Shown piece by piece: positions 35,866-48,170 of a stretch of 64,000 nt of DNA; the first letter of the stretch is position 1, and each line of letters begins with the position of its first letter. Origin of the DNA: Sipunculus nudus. Its lineage: Eukaryota > Annelida > Sipuncula > Golfingiida > Sipunculidae. The notes beneath the pieces were generated by a model that did not search any database, was not told where the DNA came from, and saw only the letters and a program-made list of their open reading frames with translations. The stretch covers positions 43,467,676 to 43,531,675 of the forward strand of contig CM049311.1 of assembly GCA_026874595.1 (NCBI GenBank), written 5' to 3'. A program made the position numbers and the translations under genes.

Positions 35866-37085
35866 TGATTCTAAACATTGCCTGGCATGAGGAATATCTA
35901 AAATCATAAATCTAAATTTTTTAAAATCTTTTCAAAAACATTCTTGTCAATATTAACCAAAGATAACCTGAAATCTAAATGTCTAGACGCATGATGTAAT
36001 GGATGCTGATAAAAAGGTGCCAGGCTAGATGTATCTGCTTCACACAACTTACATATATGGTAAAATGACTCAATTCAATCTTTATAATTAAGCCAAAATT
36101 CATTCTTTGGAACAGGCATAAAACACAATTATTATAAGAATTATTCAGGGTATTATTCTTGTAAAATATTAAACAAATTGGCCTCAGTGGCGTCAGTCAA
36201 AAAAATGTTTTACAGGTTTATAACTCATATGGGAAAATAAAGCAAAATGGCTACGTTAAGCTTCTTATAACTCAGCCAAAAATCACTGAACCAAAACCAT
36301 TTGAACAAACTTGAATTATCAACATCTAAGAATAATTAATGTGTGAGATTTAGGAATTTGGCCCAGTGGTTTTTGAGAAGAAGATCTTTGTAGCCACTAA
36401 GCTAAAATGGGATGTTATGGCATATGACTAAATTCAGCTTCCCATAACTAAGCCAAAAGTTACTGAACTGAGACCATTTGAAAACACTTCAGAAAGCACC
36501 ACCCTAGGATCATTTTTGTGCAATATTAAACAATTTGGCCATATGGTTTCAGAGTAGAAGTTTTTTGTAGCTGTCAGTATGATACGGGCACTGATGACCC
36601 CCGTACAAAAAAGGCCGATGCAGGTGGCGCCACCAATACCTCAATTTCAGATATGACTCATGTGACCAACATTGGCATAAAATTTGGTGATGATAGCTCC
36701 AGCTGTTTCTGAGATTGTAATTTTACTATGCGTTTTTTGACAGATGACTAAGTTCAACTTCCTGTAACTCGGCCAAAAATCACCAAACTTGAGAAAGATT
36801 GTTCCAGGAATCATTTCTGTGAAATATTGGACAATTTGGCTGAACAGTTTCGGAGAAGATTTTTAAAGCTTTTTAGCTTTTTCCCAATAAAATCTAAGAA
36901 AATGCAGTTAGCCAAAAAATAAGCAAAATCAGATATAGTATTTTATATGACTAATTTTTTGCATAAAATTTTGTGATGCTTACTCTTGCCGTTTTCAAGA
37001 TAGTATTGGTTTAAGTACAGACGCTGGATGCCAGAGGACAGATGACGCCACACCATCACATAAGCTCACAGGTTGGCTAAAAATC
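35866..37085 (+). repeat. Family A repeat, near full length
   Basis: The most complete undisturbed copy. It starts 'attgcctggcatgaggaatatc', has the intact insertion-target sequence 'cctcagtggcgtcagtc' near 36184 and GGTGGCGCCACC at 36623-36634, and ends 'aagctcacaggttggctaaaaa'. Confidence 0.87.
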
Positions 37086-38018
37086 TAAAATATCAAATGG
37101 AGACAGAGTGTAAGAGGAAGAGGTTTTACAGACCATGGTTGGTTTATATGATGGGTTTGTACTCATGAGCAAGAAATTGTTGCAAATAATATTTTGTGAC
37201 CTGACCATGTGTTTTCTAATGTTGAAACTGAAGCATGTGAGCAGTTTGTGAACAAATGATCTGTACTATTACCATGATCATTAGTTGGCTTTTTGATTAA
37301 CTGTTGTTCAATTGAATCTTTTTTTTTTTTAAATATATATTATTTAATATATGTATTTTTTTAATGAAATGTATACAGTTGAAAAGTCCACTGATGAAAG
37401 CACTTGGTGGTGGTGGTGGTGGTGGTGGTGGGGGGGGGGGGGGTTGTGGAATGGTGGGAGATACAACATATTTGTATTATTATAATGTATATACATAGGA
37501 TTTTCACTTAATTCAACAATACTTACAGGATAAAACAGTTAATTCATAATTACTTAATATTTCAAAAAGGACAGACAGACTTGTAGACAAACAAAGCTGA
37601 TAATATATGAAGTTTCAATTATTTATTAATTTATTTGTTATATCAATTTTTTTTAAGGTTTTACATCTTCAATAATACACAACTGAATATATAATATGCT
37701 TTCAAATTTCAGACTTAAATAGCTTTATTCCAAACACATACGGCATATGAAAGTTATTTCAACAGTGCTTAGACGAAAAATTTCATAATTAAAATATATT
37801 TAATGATAACAGAGAGATGATGAACAAAGCTGATCACTTTAGGTTCCATTCTCCTAAGCCAATGAATGTTTCAATAAGATCAATTTTTTCTAATCCTATT
37901 ATTTTTTTAATTAAATAAATTTTACACATTTGCAATAAAAACTAATGTCCCAGTACACAGGAATCAATAATGAACAAACGTTTGTATTAGATCCTCATGT
38001 TTTTTTTCACATCAATTT
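37086..38018. other. Low-complexity, AT-rich; (GGT)n-poly(G)
   Basis: Contains (GGT)n running into a 15-G tract at about 37408-37444 and several diverged versions of the 162-bp unit described next. No gene seen. Confidence 0.55.
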
Positions 38019-38346
38019 TTTTATTACAAGTTTATATTTCTATACATTTCCAATATAACATATATATCTGAAAATAAAAGTTGATTCAAAATTCTTAATT
38101 GCATCATCATAAATCTCAATCTTGTCAAATAACACCACATCATGCATACAAATGTTTATTTATTTTTTTATTATATTTTATTTTATTACAAGTTTATATT
38201 TCTATACATTTCCAATATAACATATATATCTGAAAATAAAAGTTGATTCAAAATTCTTAATTGCATCATCATAAATCTCAATCTTGTCAGATAACACCAC
38301 ATCATGCATACAAATGTTTATTTATTTTTAAAAACAAAACATATCT
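38019..38346 (+). repeat. Two-copy tandem repeat, 162-bp period
   Basis: 'attacaagtttatatttc...' at 38023 and again at 38185, nearly identical over about 150 bases (to 'caaatgtttatttatttt'). More diverged relatives precede it from about 37620 and occur at 43540-43660. Confidence 0.85.
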
Positions 38347-38460
38347 TTTAAATTTGCAACACAATAAATATCTTAATATAATACTTGATTCAGATTTCAC
38401 AATTCTGAGGGGGGGGGGGGGGTCGTGGATTGGGGTGGTATTATGAGAATAACTATGCAC

Positions 38461-38579
38461 CTGTCACAGCAGGGGATCTCCCCAGTGACTGTAACAAATC
38501 AGAAACCCTGGCATAGCTGTCTTCCAGTGACCTGGAGTGGGACCCATCATCTCGACAAAGCAAATGACTACAATAGAGC
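38461..38579 (-). CDS. Candidate minus-strand exon, possibly KCNQ
   Basis: A 119-bp segment between a good acceptor (polypyrimidine then ttcttcag) and a plausible donor (ACAG|GTGCAT). One frame is fully open: LYCSHLLCRDDGSHSRSLED, then SYARVSDLLQSLGRSPAVT. It has normal protein-like composition and lies on the strand of the KCNQ gene, 9.2 kb upstream of the 76-bp exon. It would start with one base completing a codon and end with one base of a codon, so it cannot splice directly to 29308; at least one more exon (length 1 mod 3) must intervene, as in human KCNQ1 where a 121-bp exon precedes the 76-bp one (from memory). I do not recognise the peptide as a conserved KCNQ block; it could belong to the variable A-B linker or be spurious. 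Confidence 0.4.
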
Positions 38580-38669
38580 CTGAAGAAAAAAATGAATTAC
38601 TAGCCTAATTTTCAAGCTTTTATTTTCAAAATACAGATTTACACAAATAAAATACTTATGTTATATGCA

Positions 38670-39322
38670 GTGAAAATTAAATCAATAGTACTTACAGGAA
38701 AAAACCATGCCATGGTCAAAGTTTGGCAAAAAATTCAAGGTACTTATTTTATTTTAATGCTAATAACTTTAAAAATTTACAAAATTCAGATCTAATTTTG
38801 GGTAAACAATTGAATCTTAATTAAACAAAGTTATATACTTGGGAAAATAGTCTTTAGTTTCAAAATTTTTCAAGTTAAGTGAGTAAATATTTTTCCTGAT
38901 TTTTTACAAAGTCCATTATGTTTGGGCGAATAACTTAAAGAAATTATAATAGAAGGACTTAATTTCTGGCATGTATATAGGAAATATATAGGAGATTACT
39001 TCTGGTACATATAAAAAAAACAGATAAGTGGTTTTAATATTAGGTGGTCCTCAAGTGTGATAATAGGTTTTAAATGGAAATTTGAGGTTTTTTTCCTAAA
39101 TATCTTGAAGGAACCAAGTCATATTGATCCAATTTTCGGTATGGTAGGAGATTTTGGGGACATCTAACAGTATGCCGAACTTTGGATTGGTAGGTCTTAC
39201 AGTTTCAAAACATGCCAGTCTTAACGGACGGACAGACAGATGGACGGACGGATAGCTAGACGGAAGACGGACAATGGACCACAACTATTGCTCAGATGAC
39301 TTACAGTCGGCTGAGCTAAAAA
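38670..39322 (+). repeat. Family B tail with hairpin
   Basis: From 'gaaaattaaatcaatagtacttacaggaaaaaaccatgcc' to 'gctcagatgacttacagtcggctgagctaaaaa', with a CGGA tract at about 39224-39270. Confidence 0.82.
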
Positions 39323-39921
39323 TGTGAGTCCTTAAATATGACCTTTGACCTCATGACCCCAAAATCAATAGGGTTCTTGCTTTAGTGGTGGGCCATTTAT
39401 ATATTAAGTTTGAAATCCACATGTGAATCGAAACTGGAGTTATCATATGGAAATGAATTTGTGGACAGACAGATGGACAGACCTTGACCTCTGATCTCAT
39501 GACCCAAAAATCAATAGGGTTATTGCTTTTACGTTGGTCATATATATCAGTACTGGAGGACTTGAGGCCGGTCTTGGCCTCAAGGCCTGTCTCAAGGCCG
39601 GGTTTTGCCGGCCTCGGCCTCAAAAGGCCATGACCTGGACTCGGCCTCGAGCCCTCCGACCTCAGTGACTCGAGGCAAACGGGTTTGACCTTCTTGAATG
39701 TACTCTGCTTTCATATTGTCCACGGGGTTCAAAATGTTAGGGAGCCCGCAGGCCAGTCGCCCTTATTTTTTGTCACGCTCCCATGAAATGTGAAGGTTCA
39801 AGCATAATTGTTGGGTCGGAAAATAAAATGCCTTAAGGTGCTAGAATAATAGCCTCTCTATTTTTGATCTCCCACAGTCTTCATGTATATATTCTTAATT
39901 TCCATAATTGAAAGGTATTAC
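39298..39921 (+). repeat. Segmental duplication, copy 1
   Basis: Contains the B hairpin end, a family F unit and the left end of a hAT element. Repeated at 40377-40994 with few differences. The 455 bp between the copies are a family C fragment. Confidence 0.92.
39323..39547 (+). repeat. Family F unit, split by hAT element
   Basis: Starts 'atgacctttgacctcatgacccc' and reads to 'ggtcatatatat', where the hAT element inserted. Family F resumes at 42766 ('atatatatattaagtttgaaatcc'). Confidence 0.85.
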
Positions 39922-40376
39922 AAGCAGGCACATACACTGTGCAAAAGTCATTGTAGGTGGTGACATCTGTATTGTGAACGAGAGAGCCATCAAAGACACA
40001 GACAGGACAAAATATCAGGCCAATACATAAAACTTACTTTGAGTCTGATGCATGGGGCCTGACCAGGCTTAAGTGAGAAAGGCAGTTGCCCGAGAGAACT
40101 GTGACAAATTTGCTGGCTCAGGCTACTGCACTGAGTGAACTCATGACCTGCACCTGCCTAGACTGAGTGAACTTTTGACCTTTACATGGCTGCACTAAGT
40201 GAACCCTTGACCTTTTGCATAATCTGATGCAGTGGGCAGTCTGCCAATGCTATAAATAGAATGCAGCTACTGTACTGAGTGAACTCCTGACCTATACCTG
40301 GCTGCACTGAGTGAACCCTTGACCTGTTGCCTAATCTGATACAGTTGGAAGTCTTCCAAAGCTATAAATAGATCCA
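39922..40376 (+). repeat. Family C fragment inserted between duplicated blocks
   Basis: 455 bp, nearly identical to about 46988-47425. It begins 'aagcaggcacatacactgtgc' and ends 'aaatagatccaga', with both edges unlike known ends of family C. Confidence 0.88.
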
Positions 40377-40994
40377 GACTTACAGTCGGCTGAGCTAAAA
40401 ATGTGAGTCCTTAAATATGACCCTTGACCTCATGACCCCAAAATCAATAGGGTTCTTGCTTTAGTGGTGGGCCATTTATATATTAAGTTTGAAATCCACA
40501 TGTGAATCGAAACTGGAGTTATTATATGGAAATGAATTTGTGGACAGACAGATGGACAGATCTTGACCTCTGATCTCACGACCCAAAAATCAATAGGGTT
40601 ATTGCTTTTTGTTGTGTCATATATATCAGTGCTGGAGGACTTGAGGCCGGTCTTGGCCTCAAGGCCGGTCTCAAGGTCGGGTTTTGCCGGCCTCGGAAGG
40701 CCATGACTCGGACTCGGCCTCGAGCCCTCCGACCTCAGTGACTCGAGGCAAACGGCTTTGACCTTCTTGAATGTACTCTGCTTTCATATTGTCCACGGGG
40801 TTCAAAATGTTAGGGAGCCCGCAGGCCAGTCGCCCTTATTTTTTGTCACGCTCCCATGAAATGTGAAGGTTCAAGCATAATTGTTGGGTCGGAAAATAAA
40901 ATGCCTTAAGGTGCTAGAATAACAGCCTCTCTATTTTTGATCTCCCACAGTCTTCATGTATATATTCTTAATTTCCATAATTGAAAGGTATTAC
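40377..40994 (+). repeat. Segmental duplication, copy 2
   Basis: Second copy of 39298-39921, including a second hAT left end (CAGTGCTGG at 40627). The rest of the hAT element follows only this copy. Confidence 0.92.
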
Positions 40995-41389
40995 CAGACG
41001 TAGCAAATCATAATTTGAGCCTTTAACATTAGTCTGATTGTGCCTATACATATACGAGGAAAGTTCCGTACACTCTCATACGCCAATGTGAAAAACTCTC
41101 AGTAAACCCCACAAAATGTCTTCACTTGAGCTTAAAAAACTTATGAAATCTAAGACTTATTAACTCGCGCAAACTTTATAAAAAAATAGACGAATCACGT
41201 AAAAATATTGAGCATTAGGAAATCGTTCTGCTTGGATTAAAATTAAAGCGCAAGTTCTTCACTGTCGCCTAAACTGAAAGTTCTCTCGACATTCACACTG
41301 TCAACTGGCCAATGTATACATTAAATCATGTGACAAGTTGATTGCAGTTGATTTGCATACATCCGTGCCTGGCCCGTACACACATACCA

Positions 41390-41500
41390 TCTTGTGATTG
41401 GCGGAGCGAAGACGTGTCATAGATAGAGAGCCAATAAGAAGTTCGTAGTAAAGTCCACCCCATGTGACTTCATTCACAACAATTTTGGCGGGAAACTGTT
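41390..41500 (+). promoter_or_regulatory. Promoter-like segment inside the hAT element
   Basis: Within about 100 bp: ATTGG (41397-41401, an inverted CCAAT), CCAAT (41432-41436) and a perfect E2F-type TTTGGCGGGAAA (41484-41495). The surrounding DNA (41340-41580) is richer in G+C than its neighbours. Could be the promoter of the ancestral transposase gene or a captured host promoter; no ORF follows in this copy. Confidence 0.4.
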
Positions 41501-42765
41501 CAGGGACACCGCTTTGCCTTCGGTTGTAATGAATTCCAGCTAAGATCCCGGCCGCATCATGAGTTTATAAAGCAAATGACGCAGGGCTATATAATGGAAC
41601 CTGCAACTGACGATGTCTGGTGCACTATCTCCACAAATCAGATGTTTGTTATTATCTCAGGTTCTGCACATGTAACGATCATAATCATTCGATTTCAAGC
41701 CAAATCTATGCATATTCAATGAGGTCGGAGGTCACCAGACTTTGGTGGCACCATGGTGACTTAAATATTGGTGAGTGACAAGGCGAGTATAAATATTAAT
41801 CTAAACAGTTTCTAACCTGGATTTAATTCTCATCAAAATTCACGCACATTTAATGAGGTCAGAGGTCACTGAACATATGACGGGCTTATTATGCACATTT
41901 GCGGTGCTCTTGTTTTTAAATCAAAGCCAAATAAAAAATAAAACCATCGAGGCAGTGAAGGCTATACAAATAGTTCATATGTGATTAATTATATTTAATC
42001 TTTTAACTATTTTTTTAAATTTTTGACACTAAAATATACGGGCCTGTAATTCACAAAACAAACCTTTATCATGTACATTTATATCTATTAAATATCTCCT
42101 AGAAGAAGTTCTTCTTTTATTAACTGTTATTTACTATAAATAAATAATTATAATAATTTGAAGCGGGATTGTTTCCAAGCAGGAATTCGCAAGACTAGTC
42201 ATTCATTTGTGACTGTTCCCCGTGATTCTCCTGAGAGCTGGCGCAAACATTGTGGAAAGGAAACTTGATCTTGGTTTGTTACGCTCTGAGCTGCTATGAT
42301 GTGTATGCGAGGCACTGAGTTTATAATCTGGACACTGCGTTTTATCAGCAAAACTCTGTAAAGTTTTGTATATTTTGTAACTTATGCATGTGGGTAACAT
42401 CACGGATTATTAGGCCATCACTAAAGAATACTTACATGTACAGACTATTGTAGTCCAAAATATGCATTAAACCTTCGGGCCAAAATACCTAGAATTTTGT
42501 CAGCTGGCAGGAAGGACAGGCCTGCAAATATGTGCAACATTTCATAGAATAGTCCAGATGAACCATAAATAGTTTTATCCTCGACATAGGCATATATACG
42601 TTATAAAGCCATACATATGGTACTTTTATGAAGTAAATATTTGCTTTGTTAAATAAAGACAAAGTTTTACTGGTAAATCGTGGTGACTAGGCCTCGGCCG
42701 GTGGTGACTCGGCCTTGGCCTTGGGTGACTCGGACTCAGACCTTGGTGACTCGACTACAACACTG

Positions 42766-43025
42766 ATATATATATTAAGTTTGAAATCCATATGTGAATT
42801 AAAATTGGAGTGATGAAAGGTTTTAGAAATCAATGTGTGGACAAATGACTCCTGTGATTCTTGTGACCTCAATAGGTAAAGGGATATTGGCAGGTAAACG
42901 GTATGTGTAAGATGGAACCTCTGGAATGAAAGGTTTTGCTTAAAATGCATCCACAATCTTTTTAAATATGTGGGGTCTGTGACCTTGACCTTATATATGA
43001 ACTACATCATGTGATAAAAGGCTGA
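42766..43025 (+). repeat. Family F unit, continuation
   Basis: Resumes after the hAT element: 'attaagtttgaaatccatatgtgaatt', then 'aaatgcatccacaatctttttaaatatg'. Confidence 0.75.
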
Positions 43026-43888
43026 GTGAGCTCAGGTTGTACTTCAAAGCCTTTAAACCATTGTCCCATTGACGAGGTTATGAATCTTCAGTGTGCAAAG
43101 TTTTCACAGTTGTTACAGATCATTACAAAGCTGACGATTAATTTGGAATCACATGCAAAACAGGTCACACAAGAAAAGAGAAGTGTTCCATTCAAACAAG
43201 GGACTTGTGGGTCTCGGCGCTCAAATGAAGTTTGAAATTTTTGCAAATGCAAAATATGCAAAATATTCTATTGTGATGTTTTTCATATAAATAAGCATAT
43301 GATAACCTAAGAGGAAAGGGGCCCTCCTACTTAAATCAAAGTTCTAAATATATGATTGCAAAAGTATACTCTGACAAGACTGACATGAAGAAAAACAATA
43401 AAAGATACTGTGATGCATATGAAAAATTTACAGATGTACAGGCAAGTGGACAGAATGGACAAATACCTTTATTTCACTTTCAAGGAATAATGCATTTAAG
43501 TTTATATATCAGCCTACTTTTTAGCATATCCACTTTTTCCATTAATAGTTTTTATCTGATTCATTTTTTTATTTACAAGTTTTATAAATTTGTAATAAAA
43601 AATCTGAAAATATAAGTTAAAATATCAGAATTCTAAGTTACAATCATTATACAGTACAACTCCGTATTTCAGAAAATCTGTTTTTCCAAAAATTAAAACG
43701 GGGAACCGAAAATTTATTCTTATTTCTGAAATATATTTCAAGTATGTAAAAACCTAAAATAAGTTTGTAATTAAAACCTAAAATGAGTATTGTAATTACT
43801 AGTCACAAGGCCTGCAGTCATGTGTTAAGTCCAGTGGTGACCCTAATTAATTAGTTCTGGGCTGATGTTGTCGCCGGGGCAAAGGTAT
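43026..43888. other. No gene seen; B/D 5' end at 43194
   Basis: Contains aaacaagggacttgtgggtctcggcgctc at 43194-43222 (a decayed B/D 5' end) and AT-rich sequence related to the 162-bp repeats. Frames of 69 and 87 codons were not recognised. Confidence 0.5.
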
Positions 43889-45474
43889 AACAAGTGACCC
43901 ATGGGTCATGACGCTCAGCAGACTGGGAAGAGATTCGCAAAAGGAAATTTCATCATCTGAAAGGTAGTATATTCCCATTCAACTGAAGCATCAAACAGAT
44001 TAACCAACAGGCCAAGATTGTGTCTGTATTTATATATCTAAAAAATAGAGAAAAAATGCGTGAACTTAAAAAAAAATACAGGTGGCTCCACCAGTCTGCA
44101 GAAACTAATAAAAACACTTAAGGTCAATATCCATGCAAAGAATCATAGTGATCTCTGCATTAGTTGTTCAGATACTTCAGCTTTTGTATCAAATTTTCCA
44201 TTATTCTGAGGGATACTTCGGAGTCCTATAGCTTGAAGGATACGGGTAACAAAGACCTAATTTCAGGTTTCCACAGACACTTTTCATGGGCCTCCTTGCA
44301 TCACAAGAATAAGGATTCTAGGTCCAGTTGTCACAATATGTGCCACGTTAACAGATGACAGCATCCTTAAAGGTCTCAAAAATAGAGAAAAAAATTTGTA
44401 AAAAATCGAAAAATACAGGTGGCCCCACCAGTATGCAGAAACTGTTGTAACATCTCATGATCAATATGTATGCCAAAAATCATGACCATCAGTGATGTAG
44501 TTAATGAGATATTGAAGTTTTTGTATGAAATTTTTGACTATTCTGGGGGGTACTTTGGGGCCCCATAGCTCAAAGGATGTGGATAACAGAGACCTAATTT
44601 CTGTTTCCATGGAGACTTTTCATGGGGCCCCACAGCTCAAAGGATATGAGTAACAAAGACCTAATTTCTGGTTTCCATGGAGACTTTTCAAAGGTCTCTC
44701 ACTGTGTCAAGAATGAAGATTCTAGATCCAGTCTATACGATTTGTGCCCTGTTAACATATGTTCACATTTTTAAAGGTCTCAAAAATAGAGAAAACAATT
44801 TGTAAAAAAATCGAAAATTACAGGTGGCGCCACCAGTCTGCAGAAACTAATGAAACATCTCATGATCAATATGAATGCCAAAAATCATGACCATCAGTGA
44901 TGTAGTTAATGAAATTTTGAAGTTTTTGTATGAAATTTTTGACTATTCTGGGGGGTACTTTGGGGCCCCATAGCTCAAAGGATATGGGTAACAGAGACCT
45001 AATTTCTGGTTTCCATGGAGACTTTTCATAGGTCTCTCACTGTGTCAAGAATGAAGATTCTAGGTCCAGTCTATACGATATGTGCCCTGTTAACAGATGT
45101 TCACATTTTTTAAGGTCTCAAAAATAGAGAAAAAAATTCGTAAAAAATAAAAAAATACAGGTGGCGCCACCAGTCTGCAGGAACTGATGCAACATCTCAT
45201 GATTAATATGTATGCCAAAAATCATGACCATCAGTGATGTAGTAAATGAGATATTGAAGTTTTTGTATGAAATTTTTGACTATTCTGGGGGGTACTTTGG
45301 GGCCCCATAGCTCGAAGGATATTGGTAACAGAGACCTTATTTCTGGTTTCCAAGGAGATTTATTTATCAACCTCTCAGAATGTACAATTTGTGCCAAGTT
45401 AACGGACAGACGGACGACGGACAAAGAGTGATCGCTATAGCTCAGCATGACTGAAAGTCAGCAGAGCTAAAAAA
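43889..45474 (+). mobile_element. Family D element, second copy
   Basis: Starts AACAAGTGACCCATGGGTCA (a perfect 14-bp palindrome TGACCCATGGGTCA), carries four core positions (about 44083, 44418, 44823, 45161; steps near 335-405) and ends with 'ctatagctcagcatgactgaaagtcagcagagctaaaaa'. It has far fewer units than the copy at 19589, so unit number varies between insertions. Confidence 0.82.
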
Positions 45475-46575
45475 CTACAGCTAGCCCGCAACACTCTGCC
45501 CCCTGTACCCCTAGGAAGCAACTGAGCAGTTTATCCAAGAGCACTTGTGTGTTATCAACCTCATCTCATTTGTACTCAAGCAAGAATAGTTCGTCGACTT
45601 GGGTCAGGATGTCATGCCAAATAACTGAGCAGTTTACTGGCATCAGCATTGGTGAGGTACAATTCATTAAACGCTTGTGCTCAAGCAGCTTTTATATGTC
45701 CCGGTCTTCAATTACGTGCATCGATAAGAAACACTGTGTTCCTTGGCGATTTCATTTGATCTTTCTCTCAAATGAATTGATGAAAAAAGAGTCCGCACAT
45801 ATCCTTAAAAGCAGGTTAGACTGATCCTTGCCAATTATGCTCAGTAATAATCAAATATATTTTATACGTCAAGGTCGTCAATTACGAATATTGAAAAAAA
45901 AACACCATGTTCCTCGAGTAAAATGGAATAAAGTTAATCACTAACTGTCATACTAACTTGTTGCTAGACCCTTGTCCGCATTTCCAAATGTTCGTTTTTA
46001 CGAACAAAAAGCTTGTCTCCCAATGCTTTCGGAAAAACGGTGCTCTACTGTATATCAAAAGTGAGCTCATATTGGGTCATATTATGCATACACATATATT
46101 TTATTATTTTTAAATCACAAATGTTTAGACTGAATTTAAAAGAAAATAATGCCACAACATGGCATCTTCAAGGTTATCCCTTGAAACACTATTGAAAAGT
46201 TTAGCACACTGGATCTTTCAAAACATGCTTAATTTTATTCACCGAATAAAATAAAAGATTCAGTAACTTTGATAAAATAAAAAATATTTTCAAATAAAGT
46301 ATGTACACTGTTGGTTGAATGAGGGACAAACAATATCATTGTGCTAATTACTATCTCAGCTATAATTTATTACTGGAATAAATAGTCAATTTCACACCTG
46401 GTGAAGTTTTTACTCTTCTGAAGTAAGGAATTACTTATCTGATGAATATCCACACTTTCATAGCAATACACCACTTTGTGGACACAATTAAATGTGCACT
46501 TTAATCATTATAACCCTGGTGGTACAATAAAAATCTAAAATTTAGCAAAGCAAAGAATAACAATGAATAAAATAC
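45475..46575. other. No gene seen; weak internal duplication
   Basis: Two diverged ~60-bp segments resemble each other: about 45689-45747 ('cttttatatgtcccggtcttcaattacg') and 45855-45915 ('attttatacgtcaaggtcgtcaattacg'). A 91-codon frame spans part of it without recognisable product. Confidence 0.5.
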
Positions 46576-47800
46576 AAAACAAGGCCTAGAGGCCTAATGC
46601 AAACCTGTGCATTGGGAAATACACCAGGTATAATGCTTCAATTGCTGGACCATTACTTTTCATGTATATGAACAATGTAAGTACTAAACATTTTGAATAA
46701 GAAACAATTACACAAACATCACTGCTGAAATTCTGGCATTGGTGCACACAACACAAAAATGATTGTAGCTGGCACCACCAGTCTTGTATACAATGAAGCT
46801 ATCAGAGATATATACATATGCCCAATTTCAGAATGATATATCAAACCCCTCCTGACAAATAAGCAGGGACACACACTGTGCAAAAATTATTGTAGGTGGC
46901 ACCACCAGTCTTGCATACGCAAAAGCTATTGGATATGTATATATATGCCCAATTTCAGGCTGATATATCAAATTCCTATGTAAAAATAAGCAGGCACATA
47001 CACTGTGCAAAAGTCATTGTAGGTGGTGACAACTGTATTGTGAACGAGAAAGCCATCAAAGACACAGACAGGACAAAATATCAGGCCAATACATAAAACT
47101 TACCTTGAGTCTGATGCATGGGGCCTGACCAGGCTTAAGTGAGAAAGGCAGTTGCCCCGAGTGAACTGTGACAAATTTGCTGGCTCAGGCTACTGCACTG
47201 AGTGAACTCATGACCTGCACCTGGCTAGACTGAGTGAACTTTTGACCTTTACATGGCTGCACTAAGTGAACTCTTGACCTTTTGCATAATCTGATGCAGT
47301 GGGCAGTCTGCCAATGCTATAAATAGAATGCAGCTACTGTACTGAGTGAACTCCTGACCTATACCTGGCTGCACTGAGTGAACTCTGATACAGTTGGAAG
47401 TCTGCCAAAGCTATAAATAGATCCAGACTGACCACATGCAGCCCTGAGGGGCATGACACACATGAGGTGATCACATGATACTCATGAGGTGATCACATGC
47501 TACCCATGAGGTGATCACATGGTGCCTATGATGTTTCACATGTCACCCATGAGGTGATCACATGCCTTGTGCTTAGCTGCACTGATTGACCTGCACCTGG
47601 CTAGACTGAGTGAACTTTTGACCTGTACCTGGCTGCACTGATTGAACTCTTGACCTATATCTGGCTGCTCTGAATGAACTCTTGATCTGTTGCCAAATCT
47701 GAAACAGTTGGCAGTTTCTCAACCTATTTAAAGATACAGACACAATCAAGGCATGTTGCTTAATCTGTTTACACATACTGAAAGACTTTGGCATATTCAT
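46576..47800 (+). repeat. Family C repeat with minisatellite
   Basis: Starts aaaacaaggcctagaggcctaatgc and follows the same order as 6258-7245. It contains the likely source of the segment at 39922-40376 and a 22-bp minisatellite at 47461-47567. Confidence 0.85.
47461..47567 (+). repeat. 22-bp minisatellite
   Basis: Five units built on catgaggtgatcacatg, the fourth diverged (tatgatgtttcacatg). The core GTGATCAC is palindromic. Absent from the other C copies. Confidence 0.85.
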
Positions 47801-48170
47801 AAACTTTTTATCAAAATATCTAGAATAATAAAAGATGCAGTCCTTTCATTGTTAAAGGTCCAATAATTCTACCAAAAATCATTCAAGTAAACTTGAACAA
47901 AGGCCGCCTAAGAATAATTTTTGTGCAATGTTACAGAAGTTATAATTGAAACAATAATTTTGTAAAAGAACACTATTACAGTCCTCAGTTGAAATAGACA
48001 TAATAATGGCCATAAGACAAACTTAAGCTTTTTATGACTCAACCTTAAATCAACAAACTCAATCTATTCTGATAAGATTGAAAGAACGATGTCCTAGGAT
48101 ATTTCTTGTGAAAAATTGAACGATTCAACGTGACAATTTCATCATAAACATTTTAAGCTGACGCTTTTAA

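Larger units (their letters stand above)
39548..42765. mobile_element. hAT-type DNA transposon, non-autonomous, with internal duplication
   Basis: Ends CAGTACTGGAGG... and ...CTACAACACTG. The duplicated left end reads CAGTGCTGGAG and the right end reverse-complemented reads CAGTGTTGTAG (9 of 11 identical). It is flanked by a perfect 8-bp target duplication ATATATAT (39540-39547, 42766-42773) inside a family F unit. Both subterminal regions are dense in ggcctc / gactcg motifs. It encodes no transposase. About 1.08 kb of its length comes from the later duplication that re-copied the left end at 40627. Confidence 0.85.

Noticed and set aside
37408-38422. Poly(G)/(GGT)n tracts as regulatory G-quadruplexes
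   Set aside because: Simple repeats with no context linking them to a promoter; no evidence beyond base composition.
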